Shown piece after piece: positions 11,060 to 24,790 of a stretch of 64,000 nucleotides of DNA. The stretch's first letter is position 1, and each line of letters starts with the position of its first letter. The notes under the pieces are model-generated. The model had not been told where the DNA came from. It made no database searches and saw only the letters and a program-made list of their open reading frames with translations. The stretch is from Acanthochromis polyacanthus (Eukaryota; Chordata; Actinopteri; Pomacentridae), in assembly GCF_021347895.1 (NCBI RefSeq), contig NC_067135.1, positions 24,315,847 through 24,379,846 on the forward strand, read 5' to 3'. The translations under genes were made by a program, and so were the position numbers.

Positions 11060-11262
11060 CCACATTTTTTTCTTTAAATTTGTAGCCTTTATTGTAGTAG
11101 ACAGTAGAGAGGAGACAGAAAACTTGGGGAAAAGTCAGAAGACTCTCTGGGGAGGGGCAGCAAAGGACTGTGAGCCAGAATCGAACCATGGCTGCTGCGT
11201 CAGGAACTACAGTCCCTTTTTATGGATCACCCGCTCAACCAGTTGAGCTTTCTGAGTGCCCC
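11060..11262 (-). repeat. tRNA-derived SINE
   Basis: The minus strand begins GGGGCACTCAGAAAGCTCAA. It has an A-box-like region (AAGCTCAACTGGTTGAGC) and a B-box-like GGTTCGATTCTGG about 50 bases on, then a body ending in CAATAAAGGCTACAAATTT. This is a SINE rather than a tRNA gene, because no acceptor stem or anticodon arm closes. Confidence 0.7.
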
Positions 11263-12150
11263 ACTGAGCCACTTTTGATAGATCCTGACCGCTGCAGACC
11301 AGGGACACCGCACAAGAGCCGCAGTTCTGGAGATGCTCTGACCCAGTCGTCTGATCAAACTGGCTCACATCCTCACACTTGTCCATTTTTCCTGCTTCTA
11401 ACATCAACCTTGAGGAGAAAATGTTCACTTGCTGCCTGATATATCCAACCCACTAACAGGAGCCATGATGAAGAGATAATCAGTGTTATTCACTTGACCT
11501 GTCAGTGTTATGTTAATAATGAAGCATCAGCATGTTGGGTTTATACACAGATAAATGTGAGAGGCTGTCACATGATTCATGGGAAGGAAAAGTTCAGATC
11601 CACAAAAATTTTCTCATTTTTTAAAAAAGTTTTGTCTAATTTGTTTATTTTAGTTGAGCTTCTAGCAACTCACTAACATCTGACAGGTGTACACGAGGGT
11701 AAAAAGTTGGAAATATAGCTTTATCTTAGTATGTTGTATTTTAAAAGCTTGTTGTGTAAAATCTTCATCTTCCCAGTAACTAAAACTGTCAGATCAATGA
11801 AGGAAAGTCAGCATTAAGATACGACTTTTCTGATGTTCCTGTTTGCTTTATGCAAATCCAAAATGCTACAATGAAATTTTTTCATTTATTCTTGGTGCTT
11901 TCTCTGATCTTAGTCAAAGAAAATTTAAAAAAAATATTTGCCCCCCTCCAGAAATCTTGTATTTTTTGCGTATTCATCACACTGAAATGTTTCAGATTTT
12001 CAAACTAACTTTAATATGAGACAAAGAAACCCCAAGAACCCACAAAATGTAGATTTGAAATGATTGCTTTATTTCATTTATTGAAGAAAAACACTGTCCA
12101 TGTGAAAAAGTAACTGCCTCCTTCGCTACCAATCTACCAAATGACCAAGA
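11263..12150 (-). repeat. Distal repeat arm of unit 2
   Basis: This copy matches the arms at 43-870 and 34586-35560, and ends in Tc1-type terminal sequence (TTTGCCCCCCTCCAGAAATC near 11940 and TGTGAAAAAGTAACTGCC near 12100). The opposing arm is inside the intron of gene 2 at 21470-22850. No coding frame is conserved. Confidence 0.7.
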
Positions 12151-12666
12151 TATGAAATGAAATAATCCAGATGTGCTGTGGTATTTACACCCAAATCAGG
12201 TAATCTTTGTTGGAATTCCAACATATTTTAGATGTGCCCTCCACCTTTAAGTAATTGGACAAACCAACATATTGAACAGATGTTTTATTTTGAAAAGTTT
12301 GCAGAGTTGGTGTTATTTCCGTCAACTTAACTTGTGACAGCTCTCCACTGCCAGTACACTATGAAAGTATTCACACGTTTCTTATTGCATTAAACTGGAT
12401 TTTAAATCAGACATAGAGGGTGAAACTGTGATTTTTCATCTGTGATTTCAGGGTTTACATGAATAAAGTAGGAGCTGCAGCCTTCTGTCCAACAGGTACA
12501 GTCCATGAAGACAGCAAGAATTATGAATAATGACACAATCCTGGATTATCTATCAGTGGTTGGGATGCACATTGATTTTTGTGGTGTGGAGGCATAATTT
12601 TGCTCATTATTGATTTACAGTTGTAGACACCGTGAATCCTGGATTTGGGACACTCAACTGTTGTTG
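12150..12666 (-). other. 3' untranslated and flanking region of gene 2
   Basis: The segment is homologous to the 3' flanks of genes 3 and 4. It contains a polyadenylation signal AATAAA on the minus strand (12284-12289), conserved at 62881-62886 beyond gene 4 and lost in gene 3. The first 60 bases past the gene 2 stop codon (12607-12666) keep an open frame that matches the tail of genes 1 and 3. Confidence 0.55.
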
Positions 12667-13536
12667 CTACCACTGTTGTAGCTCTTGTTGCTGTTGTGGC
12701 TGTTCTTCTCCAGAAGGAAACTTCAGGACTAAAGCGCACTGGAGTCCATCAAAAATGAGGTGAAGGTTTGTGAAATACAGAACATTCACATAGATAATTG
12801 CATAATTCATTAACTCGTCATCACTTGAGCTGACAAGGAGGCACTGAAGAATGAAAGCGGGGACGTAGACAACCAGGAAGTTGCACATGGCAACGACCAC
12901 TATCTGTTTCTTCAGGGTGTCAGTGGACGGGGATGAGGTAGACGCTGTAGATGTCGCAATGACGGCCAGAGCAAACAAAAACATGGTAGCGGCCAACATG
13001 AATACGCCCACTTCGGTGGCATACAGATAAAGTAGGAACACAAACATCATCGGCAAAGAAACAAATGAGTAGACAATCTGAAGCCTCTTTACACTCAGTG
13101 GCTGATGACACAGATGATAGATGGCCAACGAAGCATTCACAAGATGAATTAACACTCCAAGCCACCTTAATGGAACCCAGACAATTTCAGGGATGTGACA
13201 GGAGATTCTATCGTAGCAGGACAATGTAACCATTATAGCTCCCAAGATTATTGCCACGATCAGATTCAGAGCATCCATGATGAGCAGACACACCAGAGGG
13301 TTATAGGCGAGTTGAACACCCATGAGGCGGTTGTGCTGCTGGGAGCAGGACAGGACGCAGAATCTTTTAAAATGGCTGAGATTGCTGCGATGGTACCAGA
13401 AGGCCCCGATGATGAGGAGGAGGCCCAGCAGGGAGCTTCCTATCAGGAATCCTCTTGCCAGGTACGGATTTCCGTCAACACCTGCTGATCTGAGCACTGC
13501 TGCTTTGGAGTCCAAATTGCTGAAACTGGACTCCAT
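12667..13536 (-). CDS. Seven-transmembrane receptor-like protein, family member 2
   Basis: The intact frame is 289 residues. Predicted spans lie at about 26-48, 75-105, 119-142, 152-175, 176-195, 211-235 and 246-274. The two loop-1 cysteines (C107, C113) have the same six-residue spacing as in members 3 and 4. The N-terminus MESSFSNLDS resembles MESSSSNLES of member 3. After the membrane domain come GEEQPQQQQELQQW and TAG. In the same frame the sequence continues past the stop for 19 codons that match the tail of members 1 and 3 (NPGFTVSTTVNQ), so the TAG probably truncates an ancestral tail. The acceptor lies at 13561-13562, and a matching first exon sits 9.7 kb upstream at 23216. The intron is large because an L2 LINE and a foldback element inserted there. 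Ligand and pathway are unknown. Confidence 0.75.
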   Translation of the reverse strand: MESSFSNLDSKAAVLRSAGVDGNPYLARGFLIGSSLLGLLLIIGAFWYHRSNLSHFKRFCVLSCSQQHNRLMGVQLAYNPLVCLLIMDALNLIVAIILGAIMVTLSCYDRISCHIPEIVWVPLRWLGVLIHLVNASLAIYHLCHQPLSVKRLQIVYSFVSLPMMFVFLLYLYATEVGVFMLAATMFLFALAVIATSTASTSSPSTDTLKKQIVVVAMCNFLVVYVPAFILQCLLVSSSDDELMNYAIIYVNVLYFTNLHLIFDGLQCALVLKFPSGEEQPQQQQELQQW

Positions 13537-13599
13537 GATGTGTTGGTCTCAGTTGTCAATCTGCTGGAGGACGGAGAAAAAAACACCATTTTAAACACC

Positions 13600-14017
13600 A
13601 TTTACAAAATACAGTGATGTGAAAAAGTATTTCTCAATCAATCAATCAAACTTCATTTAGATACCACTTTTCATAAAATAAAATAAAATTGCAACACAAT
13701 GTGCTTTGCAGCGTTTAAAAACATTAAAGTAAAATCAAGAAAGCCCACCCCACCCTCAATATGTACACACACTGTATTGCCAAAAGTATTGGCTCACCCA
13801 TCCAAATAATCAGAATAGGTGTTCCAATCACTTCCATGGCCACAGGTGTATAAAATCAAGCACCTAGATATGCAGACTGCTTTTACAAACATTTGTGAAA
13901 GAATGTGTCGCTCTCAGGAGCTCAGTGAATTCCAGCTTGGACCTGTGATAGGATGCCACCTGCGCAACAAATCCAGTCGTGACATTTCCTTGTTCCTAAA
14001 TCTTCCACAGTCAACTT
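13600..14017. mobile_element. Tc1-like fragments in intron of gene 2
   Basis: The interval starts with Tc1-type end sequence shared by all units (GTGATGTGAAAAAGTATTTC near 13612). From 13767 there is a second Tc1-like family, beginning CACTGTATTGCCAAAAGTAT and continuing through an N-terminal transposase-like stretch. The L2 LINE insertion at 14018 cuts it off. No intact frame. Confidence 0.5.
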
Positions 14018-14582
14018 GTCATGCCCCTCCCTCTCCTGCTCTCTGTAATTAGAAGCGGCTGCGGAGGTACGCAGCTGGCTTCAATCAGTAATCTGCTGCA
14101 TACAAAGCCTGGCTCTGCCTTCAGCTCTCTGCTGGGACATTGCAGACAGCCCCCCGTTATGCGCGCATCACCCTTGGACTCGGTAACCCATGGACTTTCT
14201 CGCCTGCTCCGTCCACCTCTCTACACCCCGCAAACGACACGCCACATCCCGCTGCGAGTACACTGCTCTCTGGACTTAAGGATTACCTCATCTGCTCGTC
14301 ACTCCTGCTACATGCTGCACGCCGTCTCATACACGTCACTCCCTGGACTCTGATTCCCCTGTGGATTCCCCTGCTGGCTCCGTCCCCTCTCCTCACCCCG
14401 GAATTCCCCACTCCGCTCTGCACCTCTCCTCTGTCTGCTTCAGTCCTCGCTATGTCCTCCACAGGCCCCCTCAGCTCAGCCTCCCACCTCGTCTCCCGTT
14501 CCCAGGACAATTTGTGAGTTTCCTCTCCCCCATCTTTAGTTAGTTTAGTTTCCATCACGGCCCGAGGCCATGGTCCTTAGTT

Positions 14583-14613
14583 CTATTAGTTTACCCATTT
14601 GGTAAACTAATAG
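14583..14613. other. Perfect 13-bp hairpin at LINE junction
   Basis: CTATTAGTTTACC and GGTAAACTAATAG flank a five-base loop, CATTT. It lies exactly where the LINE 5' segment meets the reverse transcriptase frame. Confidence 0.8.
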
Positions 14614-14617
14614 ACAA

Positions 14618-15853
14618 TTGGACAATTCTGAAATGTTTCAGTCAGGCTTTAGAGTGCATCATAGCACAGAAACAGCTCTGGTGAAAGTTACTAATGACCT
14701 TCTCATAGCATCAGATAATGGACTAGTCTCTATACTTTTGTTAGATCTTAGTGCAGCGTTTGACACAATCAACCACATAATTTTATTACAGCGTCTAGAA
14801 CATTCAATTGGCAATAAAGGAACAGCACTGGACTGGTTTAAATCCTACTTATCAGATAGGTTCCAGTTTGTGCATGTCAACAATAACTCTTCTGAGCATA
14901 CTAAAGTTAATCATGGAGTTCCTCAGGGTTCTGTCTTAGGACTGATACTTTTCACATTATACATGCTTCCTTTAGGCAATATTATTAGGAAGCATTGTAT
15001 TAACTTCCATTGTTATGCAGATGACACACAGTTGTATTTATCTATGAAGCCAGATGAAACTGATCAGTTAGCTAGACTGCAAGATTGTCTTAAGGACATT
15101 AAAACCTGGATGACTTTTAACTTCCTACTGCTAAATTCAGACAAAACTGAAGTCATTGTATTTGGCCCCAAACATCTTAGAAACTTGCTTTCAAAGCAAA
15201 TAGTTACTCTGGATGGCATTACGTTGGCCTCCAGTACTACTGTGAGGAATCTTGGAGTTATTTTTGACCAGGACATGTCCTTTAACTCACACATAAAGCA
15301 AGTCTGTAGGACTTCCTTTTTTCACCTGCGTAATATTGTAAAAATCAGGAACATTCTGTCTCAGAGTGATGCAGAAAAATTAGTTCATGCTTTTGTTACT
15401 TCCAGGCTTGACTGTTGCAATTCCTTATTATCGGGTTGTCCAAATAGCTCTCTCAAACATCTACAGTTGATCCAAAACGCTGCTGCGAGAGTACTGACAG
15501 GAGTTAGCAAAAGTGATCATATTTCCCCTATACTTGCTTCTCTTCACTGGCTTCCTGTTAAATCCAGAATAGAATTTAAAATCCTTCTTCTGACATATAA
15601 AGCTCTTAATAACCAATCTCCATCATATCTTAAAGATCTGATAGTACCATATTATCCTAGTAGAACTCTTCGCTCTCAAACTGCAGGCTTACTTGTTCCT
15701 AGAATTTCTAAAAGTAGAATGGGAGGCAGAGCCTTCAGTTATCAGGCGCCTCTCCTGTGGAACCTGCTCCCAGTTTGGGTTCGGGAGGCAGACACCCTCT
15801 CTATTTTTAAGACCAGGCTTAAAACGTTCCTTTTTGACAAATCTTATAGTTAG
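14618..15853 (+). CDS. L2-like LINE reverse transcriptase, N-terminally truncated
   Basis: The open frame of 411 residues covers the reverse transcriptase palm and the C-terminal region of an L2-clade LINE. Motif A is [11 protein letters not shown] (D43, D49 counting from the first Met), motif B is [11 protein letters not shown] (99-109), and motif C is CYADDTQLY with YADD at 133-136. A later segment, [13 protein letters not shown], is also typical. The C-terminus [14 protein letters not shown] is the normal end for this group. The Met at 14618 is simply the first available. It lies just after the deletion junction, so the natural start and endonuclease domain are absent and the element could not retrotranspose by itself. 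The catalytic residues are intact, which suggests a fairly young insertion. Confidence 0.8.
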   Translation: MDNSEMFQSGFRVHHSTETALVKVTNDLLIASDNGLVSILLLDLSAAFDTINHIILLQRLEHSIGNKGTALDWFKSYLSDRFQFVHVNNNSSEHTKVNHGVPQGSVLGLILFTLYMLPLGNIIRKHCINFHCYADDTQLYLSMKPDETDQLARLQDCLKDIKTWMTFNFLLLNSDKTEVIVFGPKHLRNLLSKQIVTLDGITLASSTTVRNLGVIFDQDMSFNSHIKQVCRTSFFHLRNIVKIRNILSQSDAEKLVHAFVTSRLDCCNSLLSGCPNSSLKHLQLIQNAAARVLTGVSKSDHISPILASLHWLPVKSRIEFKILLLTYKALNNQSPSYLKDLIVPYYPSRTLRSQTAGLLVPRISKSRMGGRAFSYQAPLLWNLLPVWVREADTLSIFKTRLKTFLFDKSYS

Positions 15854-16679
15854 GGCTGACTGGGTGACCCACAGGCTTGTGTCTTCATTGGCACAGCTGA
15901 CTCCCTCTTGGACATCCCTTCGTTCTGCCTCTAGTCATGCTGCTATAGGCCTATAGGCTTCTGGGGGACTTTTCTTGATGCACTGAGCCCTTCTCTATCT
16001 ACCTTTACATTTAATATGTATACCGTTATTACAGTACATTCACTCTGTTTCCCCCTGTGCTATTTCTCAGAGTGTCCCTGGTCCCAGAGCTGGATGCTTC
16101 AGATCTGTGGTCGATGTTCCACTAGCTGGTCCAGTCTCCATCATGTCCACTGTGGGATGCTGCTGCTGACCTTCCTCCAGCCCTCTGCTTCCAACTCCCC
16201 TTTTTCCACCAGTCAACTCTGCATCGCCCTCACTATACTTGTTATGCTAACTTACATACTGTTTGAATTTTACTGCTAGCTATATATGGAGTATGTTTAA
16301 TGTCAGAGCCGTACATCATAAGAGTAAACTATGAGTCAGTTTTCAATGTTGGCTTATACTTTGTCTGTGTCACATATCTTGTCATACATGTATCCAAATG
16401 TGTGTTGTCTTTTCCTTGCTTTCCCACCCCTCCCTCTTCTCCCATCCCTCCCCCTTGCCCTCTTCTGTCCTTCTCAACCCGCCCGGCCAGCAGGCAGATG
16501 GGTCCCCCCCTATATAGAGCCGGGTTCTGCTCGAGGTTTTTTCCCTGTTAAAAAGGTGTTTTCCTTGCCACTGTCGCCTTTGGGCTTTCTCTGGGGGTCA
16601 GGCATATGGGTTCTGTAAGGCGTCTTGAGACGATTTGACTGTAATTGACGCTATATAAATAAAATTGAATTGAATTGAA

Positions 16680-16797
16680 GTTTAGGTTCAACAAGCCTGA
16701 CAGTAATCATATGTGAGTGTGGATGGAGAAACTGAACCCAACTGATGAATGAATTTGGTAGCTAAGGGGGCAGATACTTTTTCACATCGGGCAAAAC
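16680..16797 (-). mobile_element. Tc1-like end fragment
   Basis: The fragment matches the region 60330-60450 in reverse orientation (CATATGTGAGTGTGGATGG; GTGAAAAAGTAATTGCCCC-type end). It is interrupted by the foldback element at 16798, and the other half resumes at 21470. Confidence 0.65.
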
Positions 16798-18341
16798 TAT
16801 GGAATAAGATTACTGTCAAAAGTATTCATCCACAATTCTAACCATTCGTAATGTTAAACATTTGTATGTTAATAAAAAAATTTGTACACAAAATTCTGCT
16901 GTCATATGCATGAGTTTGATAAATTAAGGGTTAGGACTGTTTTTACGAGTATGAACCTCAAAGTTGTGAGTGCAACTCTAATTTCTACGACTACGAAGTC
17001 TTCCCTGTGAGGACGAATTCAAGTTTATGGGTACGAGTAGAAAAATACTGGAATGACGTCACATAGGTCACAGGGGAAGGTAATCGAACACCGATTGCTC
17101 CAAACGCGCATGCGCCATTTATAAAGAGTAGACGCCGGGTGGACCCGGTGGACCTACCGGGGCAGGTGACGCCTCACAGGTCAAGTAAATAACACATCCA
17201 ACTTCTTGTAATTCATTTATTTCATGAAACTGTACTGTTTTAATTGATATACAGTTTATGGACGAAAGACGGTACTGCTTAGCTTGCACGCTAACGAGCC
17301 GGGCCGGTGACACATTAGCCTCCTTCTAATGCAAGAAGGCTAATGAGGAGGCTTAATAACAAAACAAACATAATTTGAGATTATGAATCGTGGCAATTGG
17401 CGTATGAATCAGCCCATTGTACAGCCTAAATTGCTGTAAATTAAGTCCAGTTTTAGTTCTTTGCAAACTCAGACACGTGCATTAGTTTAGTTTACAATGA
17501 ATCTGGCGGAGTTCGGTAAAGTTGGAAAGATATTCACAGATTCGGACTTCCGGCATCAATAACTCATGAGATATATGTTGTCAAAACATGAACGATGCCT
17601 CTTTCAAATCGTTGTAAGGTAGACAATGTGCTACAAGTCCAATTTTATCAAAAGTCGCTGTATTTCAAGCTACAGAAATAACATTGACGTCTATGAGCAG
17701 CCGGCGGTGCAACGAGTGAACAGGGACCGTCTGCAAATAGCAAAACCGCTGTAACAGCGAAAAGAGACACTACACATATATTCAATAACTTCACTGTAGA
17801 GCCACCAAAATCACTGGAGCCATGAATGGGCTCTTGCTGGTCAAACTACAACTCTTGCTTTGGCGCTAAATCAAAAATCTGAATTTTAAGGAATTTTTAT
17901 GTTTTGTATGATTATTTTATGAGTATTAAAATGGCACTTTTCTTCATGTATGTGGTATATTTTATATTACACACAGGGAAAATGGCATAAGGGCATAGTG
18001 TACTTGCTGTGACCTGTGCTGGCGACCGTCAGGTTTATTACCTCCAAGTATTGTCTGTACAGTCCTTAACTAGAAAAATATTACTCTCAATTTAACATTA
18101 TGGTATAAATGAATCAATTGACACTGAAACTTTGCAATAAAGTGTCTTATCGTCTTTCTTCTCAATCATCAGTACTTGAGGTGACAGTCTAAACAGTTTG
18201 TTTGGTATATTGGTGTTATCTGATACTCTCTTTGGTAAGGATTGTAAATTCCATTACTATACAGAATTATGTGTTTGGACAAACAAGTACATTATGCCCT
18301 TATGCCATTTTTCCTGTGTGTTATATAAAATATACCACATA

Positions 18342-19976
<1,635 letters not shown>

Positions 19977-21469
19977 TACATCAAGAAAAGTGCCATTTTA
20001 ATACTCATAAAATAATCATACAAAACATAAAAATTCCTTAAAATTCAGATTTTGAATTTAGCACCAAACAAAGAGTTGTAGTATGACCAGCAGGAGACAA
20101 TTGATGGCTCCAGTGATTTTGGTGATTGTACAGTGTGTAAGAGTGAAGTTATTGAATTTTATTACTAATAAAATGATAATTATAAAAAATACAAATTCCT
20201 TAAAATTCAGATTTTTCATTTAGTGCCAAAGCAAGAGTTGTAGTATGACCAGCAGGAGACAATTGATGGCTCCAGTGATTTTGGTGACTGTACAGTGTGT
20301 AAGAGTGAAGTTACTGAATTTTAATACTCATAAAATAATCATAAAAAATCCTTAAAATTCAATTTTTCATTTAGCACCAAACAAAGAGTTGTAGTATGAC
20401 CAGCCGCAGCCGATTCATGGCTCCAGTGATTTTAGTGGCTCTACAGGGTACAAGAGTAAAGTTATTGAATAAATGTGTAGTGTCTCTTTTCGCTGTTGCA
20501 GCGGTTTTGCTATTTGCAGACGGTCCCTGTTCACTCGTTGCACTGCCGGCTGCTCATAGACGTCAATGTTATTTCTGTAGCTTGAAATACAGCGACTTTT
20601 GATAAAATTGGCCTTGTAGCACATTGTCTACCTTACAACGATTTGAAAGAGGCATCGTTCATGTTTTGACAACATATATCTCATGAGTTATTGATGCCGG
20701 AAGTCCGAATCTGTGAATATCTTTCCAACTTTACCGAACTCCGCCAGATTCATTGTAAACTAAACTAATGCACGTGTCTGAGTTTGCAAAGAACTAAAAC
20801 TGGACTTAATTTACAGCAATTTAGGCTGTACAATGGGCTGATTCATACGCCAATTGCCACGATTCATAATCTCAAATTATGTTTGTTTTGTTATTAAGCC
20901 TCCTTAGCCTCCTCATTAGCCTCCTTGCATTTGAAGGCTAATGTGTCACCGGCCCGACTCGTTAGCGTGCAAGCTAAGCAGTACCGTCTTTCGTCCATAA
21001 ACTGTATATCAATTAAAACAGTACAGTTTCATGAAATAAATAAATTACAAGAAGTTGGATGTGTTATTTACTTGACCTGTGAGGCGTCACCTGCCCCGGT
21101 AGGTCCACCGGGTCCACCCGGCGTCTACTCTTTATAAATGGTGCATGCGCGTTTGGAGCAATCGGTGTTCGATTACCTTCCCCTGTGACCTATGTGACGT
21201 CATTCCAGTATTTTTCTACTCGTACCCATAAACTTGAATTCGTCCTCACAGGGAAGACTTCGTAGTCGTAGAAATTAGAGTTGCACTCACAACTTTGAGG
21301 TTCATACTCGTAAAAACAATCCTAACCCTTAATTTATCAAACTCATGCATATGACAGCAGAATTTTGTGTACAAATTTTTTATTAACATACAAATGTTTA
21401 ACATTACGAATACGAATGGTTAGAATTGTGGATGAATACTTTTGACAGTAATCTTATTCCATACAAAAC

Positions 21470-22850
21470 GGGCTGGACAGTATTTTTCCTTCAGTGAATG
21501 AAATCATGATTTAAAAACTGCATTTTGTGTTTTCTTGAGTTACCTTTGTGTAATATCAAAACTAATTTGATGATCTGTAATATTTAAGTGTGACAAAAAT
21601 GCAAAAATAGAAGATTTCTGTTGAGGTGCTAACTGAAAGTACTTTTTTCTTAAAATTATGAACATTTGAGAGAAATCAAATGATTTCAGCTCTAACTAAC
21701 TGCAACCTGTGACTTTAATGTCACTTATTAACTCAATTTAGATGAACTTTTTTTCATAATACATTTGAAATTGTTCTGGTTTCCAACGTATTTCATTCAG
21801 TCCTTGAAAAACTGAAGATTTTGGGGGCAAATACTTTCTCACAGCACTGTGTTTATCACAAATCACCTTTGTGCTGGATGTTTTTTTTCCTCTCAACTGC
21901 TCATAAAAAGCCATAAAACCAATTATTGTGTTTATTTTTAATGAGCTCTGTAAAACACATCTACAACCATAAAATTCAAAGGGTCATTTCCCCACACTGG
22001 TTTGAAACACTGCAGCAAAAATGTTCTTGGAGTTTTTTTTGCTGAAACATTTAAATGTGACAAATATGCAAAAATAGAAGATTTCTGAAGGGGGGCAAAT
22101 ACTTTTACACTCCACTGGATATCTAAAATTTAAACTTGAATTTCTGTGTTAATTGATTCAAAACACAATTCAGGTTTTAGTAAATGAATTAAATTGTCTC
22201 AATAACTTGATTCGAAGTCATAAAAACCTGTGCTGATGCTAAGTATGCAGTCATTTAAAGTAGTGCAGCTAATTCCCTTCACTCAGTGTCGTAATTACTG
22301 TTCAAGTTTTCATAGCTCAACTACACTGATGCAAACTGTTGCATTCATTGTTGTGAATCTTGAATCTCAATTTGAAACTGTCTATTTAAACTGGATTGCT
22401 AATTTCGGTTCAAGCGCAAAAAAACTACTCCTTTAGCTCTGACACCATGAAGTTTCTTAGATATTTTCAATTTTCTCTGACAAAGATCACAGAGAATAGT
22501 AAGTAAGAATTGCAATACTGTGTTTTAACATTTTGTATTTGGGTAAAGCCAACATGAACATTGGAAAAAACATTGCTTGAAGTCGATTTTCCTTTAATTT
22601 AAGACTATTTGAGATGAATCAAATGATTTCAGTAGCCCTAACCTGTGGATTTAATATCACTTGTTAACTCAATATAGATACATTTACTTTACGGTAATAA
22701 TTCTTTTAAAATGGTTGAAAAGATTCTATATTTTCAGTGTATTATATTCAGTCCTGATCCCTGTAAACTTAATCAGCTCATTAAACCAACTCTTTAAATT
22801 GATTGTTGATCTTTACATGCTGATGAAAAAAAAACAGGCATTTAGAGAAA
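21470..22850 (+). repeat. Proximal (intronic) repeat arm of unit 2
   Basis: This is the inverted partner of the arm at 11263-12150. It begins with the Tc1-type end cut by foldback element 1, and contains AATAGAAGATTTCTGTTGAGG near 21606 and a second, similar block at 22070-22110. A 68-codon frame at 22230 recurs in two other arms (43567, 59313). I treat it as conserved repeat DNA rather than a gene. Confidence 0.6.
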
Positions 22851-24655
22851 CTTCAGTCAGATGTCAACTAGTCATTACAACAACAAGCCTTTAACAGTGA
22901 AGTTTTCTGATCAGATGCCCCAATCTGTCCTTAAAAACAAGAAAACTAACAGTAATCTGCAGCAAAACATTCAGATAATCAACATATTGTGTACTTTTTA
23001 CTCATGAGGCTTCTCTTCTACAACTTTAAAGATGTTTTTGTCTCTAATCCAGTTGCTTTTTACAGTAATCACAGAGTAAATGAAGATGATTACATTTAAC
23101 AGCTGACAAAACTTGGACTAAAGTCATTATTTCAAACGCTCATCTGCTCATTATTAATCATCAGCGTTGTTAAATAGCTTCTACAACATTAAAAACACTC
23201 AAAACTGGATCTTACTTGATGTGTGAAGCGTTGAGGCTGTTTGTTGGTGGAGGAAGTGATTGAGAGACTGATTTTGTCTCTTTGGCTTCACATTTATGCA
23301 GAGCTGTCCTGAGACCTTTGCAGGAGCAGGAGCTGCTGGTCTTTCTTGACAGAAAATATTCATAAAATGTAAGTATCAAAAAAGAAGCAAAAAGAAGCCT
23401 CTCATACTTTTCCCCTCAGCACACCATATGAGGTTAACTAGGGGCTTTAACTGATGAGAAGTGTGTGTAGAGACAGACACACACAGGATGCTCACTTCAC
23501 TTCAGAAACCGTGGTTAGCTACAGAACACGTCTGTTCACCTCAGAGCCATGAGGGGCGTCTATGTGGATCATATGACCAAGCGAGGGTTTAATTATTTTC
23601 AGTCACACAGACTTTCACACACACTACAAAGAAATAAAACAAAGAAAAAAACAACACCTTTGATAAAGGGAACTTTGAGCATTAAGGGGCAAAGGGGCAG
23701 TTGTTCTTGTGTCATGTAACATGGAATTACTGAGTGACTGACTTTGTCTCTTTGGCTGCACATTTATGACTGTAAAACCGATTAAATTCAAGCACATGCT
23801 CTCTTTTATTTCCTCTGTATCACCAGACAAAGCTGGACATCATTTCTTTTTTTGATTTTAGACCAAATCAAGCAGGATTTTACTTTTCATTACATCTTTT
23901 AACGTGAAACATTTCTTTGTTTAAACCGCTGCTGCTTGAACTGAATCCATCTTTTGCTTCCTCTGACATGAATTAAAGATGTGACGGTGAAAATACAACC
24001 CAAAAGTCACTTCTTCATTTATTGAACCTCCTGCACACCCATCAACTGAGTCTGGAACAGGTCTTATGATGGAATCTGTGAGAAAATGTCTTCACTAGTG
24101 GAGTCCTAACTGCTCCTAATAACACTCAGTCGTCTCATTCAAGTCAAATTCTTTACTTGCATCAAGTGAATCAACATGTCAAAACAGTACAGAGTCTCTG
24201 AGCAAATGATTGAGGACCATAAGTTGTAAACAAGTTTTGTAGGTGCATTCACACCATGGAAAAACACTGAGGTCCGAAGATGAGATGAGAACTGGCACTG
24301 TGGTTAAATTCAGTAGGTTTAACTTCCTTTTCAAACCAGCAGCAGTTAGTTTCAGGTGAGACAGCACAACTCACTGTCTTCAGCAGTTCATCATAAGCCA
24401 ATACAACTTAGATGGCAATACATGAAATCATAATAAGAATACAATGCATTTGTATAACATTTCCCTCCTGTTTATGATTTCATCTATATTCTAATTTCAA
24501 GATGCCTCTTCATGTGGATGGAAAACCTGTGACAGAAGTCATAATCACAGCAGTAGATAATCAGGGAAATCATCCACATCGTCCTGCTGTCATGACAACG
24601 AATCTCACAGTGAATCAGCATCGGTGGAGGTTCCTATAAAGACAAAGAGAAAATG
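22850..24655. repeat. Segmental duplication block, copy 2 (promoter region of unit 2)
   Basis: The block is near-identical to 3590-5368 over about 1.8 kb. It carries exon 1, a TATA-like site and the second copy of the promoter segment (about 23735-23790). After 24655 the sequence runs straight into the env relic, showing the arrangement before the LINE inserted in unit 1. Confidence 0.75.
23216..23275 (-). other. Putative non-coding first exon and splice donor, gene 2
   Basis: The minus strand reads CACATCAA|GTAAGATCC with the donor GT at 23215-23214, the same junction as in units 1 and 3. A TATA-like GCATAAATG lies at about 23293-23300. It would splice to the acceptor at 13561, over about 9.7 kb. 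Confidence 0.5.
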
Positions 24656-24790
24656 ATTAACACACAATAAGGATCATAAACATGCATTTAACACAATAAT
24701 TGAATGTGTGTGTTTCCCTGTTTGGTCACTCATTTACACTTCTTTAGATTATCATAAATGAAATCATAAACGGTTCACTCCACATCATAT

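Larger units (their letters stand above)
14018..16679 (+). mobile_element. L2-like LINE, internally deleted
   Basis: A GC-rich 5' segment (14018-14580) joins directly to a reverse transcriptase frame, so the endonuclease region is missing. The 3' end is GCTATATAAATAAAATTGA followed by short TTGAA repeats, the usual L2-type tail. The element sits inside Tc1-derived sequence that resumes at 16680. A perfect 13-base-pair hairpin lies at the internal junction (14583-14613). Confidence 0.75.

Noticed and set aside
14021..14543. Proline- and serine-rich frames of 91-125 codons
   Set aside because: They fall in the GC-rich 5' segment of the L2 LINE and appear in several frames at once, as expected from composition.
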